Shown piece after piece: positions 57,556-64,000 of a stretch of 64,000 nt of DNA. Numbering within the stretch: the stretch's first letter is position 1; each line of letters opens with the position of its first letter. The notes beneath the pieces are model-generated. The model saw only the letters and a list, made by a program, of their open reading frames with translations, was not told the DNA's origin and made no database searches. A program made the translations under genes and the position numbers. This stretch comes from Agrypnia vestita (Eukaryota > Arthropoda > Insecta > Trichoptera > Phryganeidae). The stretch is taken from positions 1 to 64,000 of the forward strand of contig JADDOH010000162.1 of the NCBI GenBank assembly GCA_016648135.1, read 5' to 3'.

Positions 57556-57855
57556 CCGTCGTTGGAATGTGTTAGGGCGAGATTGATAAATTCGACGATA
57601 ACAACGTACACGACCCTCCGGCTGGAGCGGGCGGGGGGGAGACGGCGATGATCGATTGCCCCCACCAATCGACCTGACGTCACAGAAACAAATGACGCCT
57701 CGCCCGGTAATCGAACCCCGGCACTCTCGCACATACCAGCCGGGTGACACCGCGCCAGGTATCTATGATCCACGTCAAACTGTGGGATCGGAGCAAGACT
57801 CAAGTCTCGAGGACGCCATCTGATTGATGTGAGGTTGACCTTGATTTAGGTCGGA
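57556..57855. other. GC-rich island with tRNA-like B-box motif
   Basis: GC-rich block (GGAGCGGGCGGGGGGGAGAC). On the minus strand TGCCGGGGTTCGATTACCGG contains a B-box core (GGTTCGATTACC), which hints at a decayed tRNA-derived repeat. Without a second copy or an A box I cannot assign a family. Confidence 0.35.
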
Positions 57856-57899
57856 CGCGTTAAAATATCATTATAATATTCGATAATCACAAACAATCA

Positions 57900-58147
57900 T
57901 TATAATTGTGGGGTTTAAAAGCAAAGGCAGCAATATCCAAAAGGTTAAAATAATATTTTGAATGCAGTCACCGATTATTACAAATATAAAATGTTCTGAA
58001 TTCTAGATTTTATATATTTATCGCTTCCAAAACCATCTTTCCTATATATTTTTAGGCTATATTTTCTATTAAATTTAGAATTCAGTACATTATAAACGAA
58101 TAATCGTCGATGATATTTCTGCATTTGCTTTGATAGCCCACAAATCA
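57900..58147. mobile_element. palindromic MITE, family P copy 3
   Basis: Left end GTGGGGTTTAAAAGCAAAGG with CAGCAATATCC, right end CTGCATTTGCTTTGATAGCC. Inner arms TTCTGAATTCTAGATTTTAT and AAATTTAGAATTCAGTACAT pair. Same family as 3248-3488. Confidence 0.85.
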
Positions 58148-58369
58148 TTTATTTATTATCAACGCAGTTGTAATATATAACTCAATAAGAGTTAAAAACA
58201 GAAACAAAAATAAGCAATAAAAAGTAAAAACGTAAAAAAATAAAAACAATAATAGAAAAGCAATAAAGGTAAAAAAAAATTAAAAAAGCATACCTACTAA
58301 TTAAATGAGGAAAATAATTTCAGTCGACTTCTGTATTCGTTTCTACTAGTATATTCTAACAACTTAATA

Positions 58370-58665
58370 ACCATCACGCCGTTTCCCCGTGGGAGTAGGT
58401 AGATAAGATAGACCGCCACAGTCTTCTGTCCTGAAACAAGTCTCGCCTCATCCACATGCACTTATCTTCGCATGCAAGCTCGACTATTGTTGAGGCTTCT
58501 AATAGGACCATCTTTCAGTATCTGGTAAATCTGGAGGTTCCACGTCTTCTGCGGTCGCCCTCTTTTCCTGGCGCGCGCCGTCAACATATCTTTCTTACTA
58601 CTCATCCCTCACCAATTCGCTCAACGTGCCGAAACCATCTGGACGACCCTCTGGTGCGACGATAT
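58370..58665 (-). mobile_element. RTE-like non-LTR 3' fragment
   Basis: The plus strand shows CCATCACGCCGTTTCCCCGT, GTCTTCTGTCCTGAAACAAG, TCGCCTCATCCACATGCAC, CAGTATCTGGTAAATCTGG and GTCGCCCTCTTTTCCTGGC. These are the reverse complement of the family tail from YPxG back to RKRGRP. Frame broken. Confidence 0.78.
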
Positions 58666-58980
58666 CGACTAGGTCAAATGACGTCGCAGGTAGCACAGGC
58701 CACAATAAATATTATGCCGCGCTAAAATATTAACTATTAGAATATTTTGAGTTTGTTCAAATCTTTCAGAAATAGGAAATAACATTTCCTGGCGTATCCT
58801 AGTGTAATGTTAGTAATTCGGATGAATTTCATTACACAGAAAAAGTAAATTGCTTTCAAAAATTCCGTAAAATCAATTGTAGATTTCCTCATTTAGTGAC
58901 ATTAATGACATCTGTGGGGATTTAGGGGAGTGAAAATGGCTTTGTACAGGCCGCATGGAAAGGTTGTTACAATGCATATA

Positions 58981-60265
58981 TTAGGTCCTTACATATGAAA
59001 TTGGCGTTTAGTATGGGAGGAACATAAAGCCGATTTTTTTTATTATAATATATTTATTTAAACAAAGTATGTACCATTGCTATCTATGCACTTTTGCCAT
59101 CTCATAGGTAGTTCATCGATCCCTTTACTAAAAAAACCATTCGGACGGGAATCAATAAAATCTTTGAAGGCGGTTTGGACTGCCCCATCGGAGTTGAATT
59201 TTTTCCTTTGCAAGAAGTTATCCAAATTTCGAAAAAAATGATAATCTGTTGGGGCAAGGTCCGGAGAGTACGGTGGATGTCTTAGACATTCCAATTGAAG
59301 CTCTTCTAATTTGGTAGCCGTCTGTTGTGCAGTGTGTGGTCTAGCGTTATCATGAAGCAGCAGTGGCCTAGAGCGATTAACCAGCCTCGGTTGTTTAGCA
59401 GCTAGCTTTTCCATCATGGTTTGCAGTTGCTGACAATAGACATCTGCCGTAATCGTCTGGCCAGATTTAAGAAAGCTGTAGTGAACGACACCAGCACTAG
59501 TCCACCAAACGCTCACAAGTAACTTTTTTGGAGTCAATTTTCGCTTGGGGCATGGTTTGGCTGGTTCGGCAGGGTTCAGCCATTGCGATGAGCGCTTCCG
59601 ATTATCGTACAGGATCCACTTTTCATCACAGGTAATGATTCGATTTAAAATCCCTTCATTATTGTGCCGGTTGAGTAATGCAACGCAGCAGTCAACGCGC
59701 GTTTGTTGATTTGCTTCACTCAATTCGTGAGGTACCCACCTTTCAAGCTTTTTCACCTTACCAATTTGCTTCAAGTGGATTAAAACAGTTTTATCACTAA
59801 CACCGCAGCCTGCAGCTAACTCGGATGTGGTTTGCGATGGATCCGCTTCCACAATAGCCTTCAATTCTTCATTATCAACTTTGGTCTCCGGCCGTCCACG
59901 GGGCTTGTTCTGCAGGTCGAAATTTCCAGAACGAAAACGTTGGAACCAAAAACGCACTGTGTTTTCTTTTGCGGCACCGTCGCCATACACATCATTAATC
60001 CTTCGAGCCGTTTCTGCAGCACTGGTGCCACGGTGGAACTCGTACTCGTAAATAATGCGATATTTCAAGTTTTTCATTTTGTAAACTAAGTGACGCAAAG
60101 AATAAAACAATTGAGGAAAAAACAAAAAAAATATAATTTTCAAAACACAAATACATGAGTAAATAGCTGTATAAATTTGGATTTGGAATTCCTAACCAAA
60201 GAGAAGATATTTGAGATCAAATCTGCCAGTACGGCAAAACACCAATTTCATATGTAAGGACCTAA
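58981..60265 (-). mobile_element. mariner (cecropia-type) copy 4, full length
   Basis: Complete 1285-bp element with inverted ends TTAGGTCCTTACATATGAAA followed by TTGGYGTTT, flanked by TA at 58979-58980 and 60266-60267. It carries the only uninterrupted transposase frame among the four copies. Transcription would run leftward. The right flank enters repeat F copy 3 after about 25 bp. Confidence 0.98.
59058..60077 (-). CDS. mariner transposase, DD34D, apparently intact
   Basis: 339-residue DNA transposase that would cut and paste the element in the nucleus. The ATG at 60077 (MKNLKYR) is chosen because it gives the usual mariner length (~345 aa). The frame remains open upstream only through the element's 5' untranslated region. 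Residues ~8-50 and ~70-110 form the two helix-turn-helix motifs of the paired-type DNA-binding region, joined by a GRP linker at 61-63. WVPHEL, a mariner hallmark, is at 114-119. Catalytic Asp residues are D151 (TCDEKW), D243 (HDNARPHT) and D278 (SPDLAPTD), exactly 34 residues between the last two. The C-terminus WQKCIDSNGTYF and the overall sequence resemble the cecropia subfamily that includes Hsmar1/SETMAR. No stop or frameshift is present. Whether it is expressed or active cannot be judged from sequence. Confidence 0.96.
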   Translation of the reverse strand: MKNLKYRIIYEYEFHRGTSAAETARRINDVYGDGAAKENTVRFWFQRFRSGNFDLQNKPRGRPETKVDNEELKAIVEADPSQTTSELAAGCGVSDKTVLIHLKQIGKVKKLERWVPHELSEANQQTRVDCCVALLNRHNNEGILNRIITCDEKWILYDNRKRSSQWLNPAEPAKPCPKRKLTPKKLLVSVWWTSAGVVHYSFLKSGQTITADVYCQQLQTMMEKLAAKQPRLVNRSRPLLLHDNARPHTAQQTATKLEELQLECLRHPPYSPDLAPTDYHFFRNLDNFLQRKKFNSDGAVQTAFKDFIDSRPNGFFSKGIDELPMRWQKCIDSNGTYFV

Positions 60266-60289
60266 TATAAAGTGTGGCATGTAATTCAA

Positions 60290-60490
60290 ATATATACAAC
60301 TTCCAAAAATTAGTAGGAATGGTATATTCTATCATGGGTGGAAATGGCGAATGTTACATTGTGTAAAGTGATCATTTAAGCCATCTATAAGATAGGTCAT
60401 ATGTACACCCAAAAGACTTCTATACCCACTTTCCCATAAAAAAAACTTAAGTTTCGTTTCTGGGAGACATCTATAATATACATTAATTTA
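60290..60490 (+). mobile_element. dispersed repeat F, copy 3
   Basis: ACAACTTCCAAAAATTAGTA, GGTATATTCTATCATGGGTG, TGTAAAGTGATCATTTAAGC, ACACCCAAAAGACTTCTATA and GGGAGACATCTATAATATAC. Very close to copy 2 at 52797-52990. Confidence 0.8.
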
Positions 60491-60639
60491 TTAACTATTA
60501 ACTTAAATTAACCATAATCTCAGTCATTTATTGAAAGATTTAAAAAAAAATCACTATTAAAGTTGTGATCTACATTTTAATTACGTTAAATTAATTAAGT
60601 TAAACATTATCAACATCATGTGGTGTATTGTTCCACCTA

Positions 60640-60960
60640 CCGAGTAGCCTCCGTGCATCCTCTTTTGAAGTGTGGCTGCACTGCGCACGTGTGCGAAGGG
60701 TTGAGCGCGGCCGCCCGGGGGTAGAGCTGCCTGGCCTATGGCTCTAGCGGAATATTAAGTCTCGGCGTTTTAATGGCTCTCAATTATTTAAATCATGAAT
60801 TTGAAGGTCCGCTCAGCTCCGTTCTTGGCATTTAAATAATCGATGAGTTGCGAACAATGCCAACTCCTCGGGGCTTTGTATTTAATCAAAATCACCGGGT
60901 TGCTGATCGGTCGGGATCGTGTGATTCCAATCTGTTATTTGCCAAATGTAATTCCCCAAA
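60640..60960. other. GC-richer island with inverted TTTAAAT motifs
   Basis: Balanced block (GCGCGGCCGCCCGGGGGTAG near 60706) followed by CAATTATTTAAATCATGA and, 50 bp on, GGCATTTAAATAATCGATGA, an imperfect inverted pair of homeodomain-like sites. No coding frame. A good candidate for an enhancer-like conserved element, by inference. Confidence 0.4.
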
Positions 60961-62054
60961 TTAACCGTGAATTCGTAAAATGAAATTTAAATAATCTAAA
61001 CTAAAAAAAATGCATCAGAACTCGATTATAACGTCAATATTTTCTCCGCTTTTTATTTATTAAATATACTTAGGTTCAAGAATCCTGGAATAGATATAAA
61101 AATTAACTTTGAAACTAAGTACCTACATTTTTTTAAAACAAATGAGCGTACATTAAAACTTTTGTTTGTACATTTGTCACATCTTTAATAGGTCTTTTTT
61201 AAATTACCAAAAGTGTTAAAAGCGATACACAATTTTATTTTATCATTTCATAATTTTAACTTAGTATAACATTTATTATTAATATTGTATGCATTCAATT
61301 GTAATTCAAATAAAAAACTATTTCATCCATAGCATACTTTTTAATTTTAAAAATTTGCATTGGAAACGTTCGTATGGCAGCTTTTCTAATTACATATATT
61401 TATTAACTTTCGATACGAGTCATTAAGTGCCTGATTTTAATGCCTTTACTGCGTTTTGTTTTCATAGATCATAGAAAATAAACAATATTGAGTCTAAATC
61501 GTATTCCTTCTATTATTATCATTTTTGACCATCGCAAAACACAAAAACATTGTACAAGGAATTAGTAATGAACGATTTTTTTTTATTATTACCTATCAAT
61601 CTAAACATCTTTATATACATTGTTTTTTTTAATGGTACGTTGTACCGTGTATTAAATAAATAAATTTGTTGCGTGTCGCAAGAAATATATATCGCCCTAA
61701 CGAACCGATATGTCAGCATTTATGTGAGAATTTGAGTATTAATAAACCGAAATATTATTGTGTATTGCTTGTCGCTTTGTACGTATTGTATAGTAGTAGT
61801 ATGTAGTGTGAGCCTTTGCTTACTAATACAAAAGTCATCAAATACTAATTACTGTCCATCCACATTGTCCACTATTTTTAAATAAAAAGCTTATATAGTA
61901 TTGCCATATGTCATTCTGTCGTCCATTGTTTTATTAAAACAAAATGTCGGTAACTCTTTGTTCTATCATTTTAAGAAATGAAACAAAAACTTACTTTTTT
62001 GTACATTACAGACAAAATTTCCCTTAACACCGCTAAATAACAAAAAAACATGTT
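60961..62054. other. AT-rich non-coding DNA
   Basis: Nothing recognised. Confidence 0.5.
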
Positions 62055-62375
62055 TTTACTCCCTTTCTTTTAACTCGTAGCGTCTGCTTGCTTGTGTGTC
62101 GAGAAATCTTTGTATCGATTTTTAACCCTTTTCCCGTGACCCAATTTTGCAGGCACACTCGTGGCGACGATAGAAGTGATCTAACAAATTTTCGTTTAAA
62201 CAATTAATAATTATAGTTTATTTGGATTTTTCGAAATTTGTTATTACTCCCTTTCGTAGCGTCGCCCTACTCGAGCCCAACGCTTGGGGTAAGCGCCAAA
62301 CTTGTTTCAACTAGTAAATGAGAAAGGGAAAAACTAACCCATAAAACTTTGTTTTTATGGGCTAGTTTTTTTAAT
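62055..62375 (+). mobile_element. dispersed repeat R, copy 2 (ACTCCCTTT ends)
   Basis: TTTTTACTCCCTTTCTTTTA, ACTCGTAGCGTCTGCTTGCT, ATCGATTTTTAACCCTTTTC and the 3' AACTTTGTTTTTATGGGCTA match 35346-35790. A second TTACTCCCTTTCGTAGCGTC inside suggests a small internal duplication or insertion. Confidence 0.68.
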
Positions 62376-63639
62376 CACTTGCTTTCAGATTATTAGATAT
62401 CTCATTTATTATTTAGTTTAAAAATTATTAATTAAAACTTATTTAAATTAAATGGCACTTTAGGATGGTTTCTTCATGGAATGAGTTTAGTGAAAAATCG
62501 GTTTCGCTGCCAGCATCATTTTTTTTAGATAAATGCTACAAAATTCTGCTACGGTTTATTTTTATTGACCGATTAATAATTAATTATTCATTCATCGATA
62601 AAAAGATATAAGAATTTAATCCCAAGACTGTTACAATAACTTTGAATAGCTTCATGACATTAGGTACAATGCAAGAATATAGGTACAATTAAAATATTAT
62701 CAAATTATACGTATAAGAAACATTTATACACTATATAATATTTAAGTATATAGGTATACATAATTATTAGGCGTATCAATGTATCAACTATCAAACTCTT
62801 TCTCTTATTTAAATCGAATCAGAAATATCAACATCTTGTGATATTTGTGATTCTATTTCGATATATTGATCAAGTATTAAGTATATTAATTTATTGTAAA
62901 AGAGAGGAAGTGCCAAACATCAATTATTCTAATTTCGAAAGTCAATCCGTAACTCGCTAGATTTAAGCTGGAATTTCAACAACAACACTGATGATGACTA
63001 TCCGCTAATGTGGCGCCCGAGTGTGACGCCACAATCACACTCAATCACAATCGCGCGGCTCAGGTTACACGCAAGGGTCGTTATTAATTATTATTGCGTC
63101 CCGTGGTTTTTGGCTAGTTATACTCGTAATAATAAAAAATCGCGAACATAAGTGCAAATCATATTTTAGCATAAATATTATGAAACCATAAAAGTTCAAA
63201 AGAGATAATTAAGAATTAATAGAATTGAACACAAAGATGGAAGATTATAATAATATATTACGCTTAATAGATACCAGGATTTTTTTGATTCCATTACCAA
63301 ATGCTTCACTATTATTTCTTTAAGCGCTTTCCATTTCTTCCAAAGCATTATTTTAATTTATCCATTTTTCCATACTATCATATACATTTCTATTTATATG
63401 ACGGGAAAGTAGCAAGAGTGCTGAGTCATTGTTTTTATGAATTGTCTCGGAAGTTTTTAAATAATCGTTTCTGTAGGTAGACAGGTTTAGTTCGCCCTTC
63501 CTGGCTACGATAAGATGCCCATTGTTAAATAAAATTGTTCATATTTCTTAGAATCAGATCAAAGAAAACAGATTGATTGTGTCATTTCAATTTAAAATCA
63601 ACTTCGTCATAAATAACATACTTATAATTACAGTTGCTT
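62376..63639. other. AT-rich non-coding DNA
   Basis: Nothing recognised except a small balanced patch at 62990-63090. Confidence 0.5.
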
Positions 63640-63654
63640 TCGAGGTATTAGTGG

Positions 63655-63730
63655 AGTGGTGTGCTTGGCGGTCGGTCTCAGTGATCTAGTTAGTGGTCGG
63701 GAGTTCGAGCCTCGTTCCAAGCCACCATCA
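63655..63730 (+). repeat. tRNA-like sequence, possible SINE head
   Basis: GATCTAGTTAGTGGTC followed by GGGAGTTCGAGCCTCG resembles A- and B-box spacing of a tRNA-derived SINE. No second copy is seen in the window and the cloverleaf does not close, so the call is tentative. Confidence 0.35.
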
Positions 63731-64000
63731 AATCCAAAATGGTGAGAATATTGATGCGGCGCGTGTTTCATCATTTATTTACAAAAAACAGTCTAGTGTG
63801 AGTGTAGATGAATAAATGTCCGGCGCGCTGCCATGTTGAGAATGCAATAAAAAAAATTCTCTGACTCGCTAGCCTGCATTTATATTTCCGCCGCAAAAAT
63901 GACACTTATAATAATATTTATTGGTAATGTCACGGGATCGTGGCAGTGGGAAGCAAATGAAATACTTGAAATTAATTTAGGTATTATTATTTAATGAACA

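Noticed and set aside
59827..60089. Antisense frames across the mariner N-terminal region (also in copies 1, 2 and 3)
   Set aside because: They recur in every copy because they are the shadow of the conserved transposase frame.

Overview
This window looks like repeat-rich, AT-rich, non-coding DNA from an insect nuclear genome, most likely a lepidopteran (order inferred). The evidence is: four copies of a DD34D mariner of the cecropia type; tRNA-derived SINEs; several decayed non-LTR retrotransposon 3' ends with microsatellite tails; Helitron-like elements; many fold-back MITEs; and a short interstitial run of the insect telomere motif TTAGG. I found no convincing exon of a host protein-coding gene and no genuine tRNA, rRNA or CRISPR locus. 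The window is probably intergenic or deep intronic.

Layout. 1-1015: mariner copy 1, cut by the window edge and inactivated. 2-9 kb: small non-LTR fragments, hairpins, MITEs and a SINE. 9.1-10.1 kb: a hAT element with a perfect 8-bp target duplication and a decayed transposase. 10.2-17 kb: a diverged ~450-bp duplicated repeat, a fold-back MITE, a Harbinger-like TIR element and a non-LTR fragment. 17.7-19.05 kb: mariner copy 2, internally deleted but in frame, sitting in a non-LTR fragment. 19.6-31.6 kb: SINEs, nested fold-back elements, a TA-flanked TIR element and a non-LTR RT C-terminus. 32-38.9 kb: GC-rich islands, a second SINE family and a large fold-back element. 39.97-41.2 kb: mariner copy 3, a pseudogene. 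41.8-43.3 kb: an element packed with GCATGC palindromes, then a Helitron-like element holding five 85-bp tandem repeats. 46.5-58.7 kb: more fragments of one RTE-like non-LTR family, a second short Helitron-like element and MITEs. 58.98-60.27 kb: mariner copy 4, full length, with an uninterrupted 339-aa transposase. 60.3-64 kb: dispersed repeats and a GC-rich island.

How the parts work together. The only apparently functional protein is the mariner copy 4 transposase. It could act in trans on the other copies with intact ends, especially copies 2 and 3. Copy 2 could make a protein that keeps the DNA-binding region but lacks the first catalytic aspartate. A series of GC-richer islands 0.2-0.6 kb long stands out from the AT-rich background. 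They carry no recognisable coding sequence and are candidates for conserved regulatory elements of a neighbouring gene outside the window. All family assignments come from reading motifs and comparing copies inside the window; no database search was possible.
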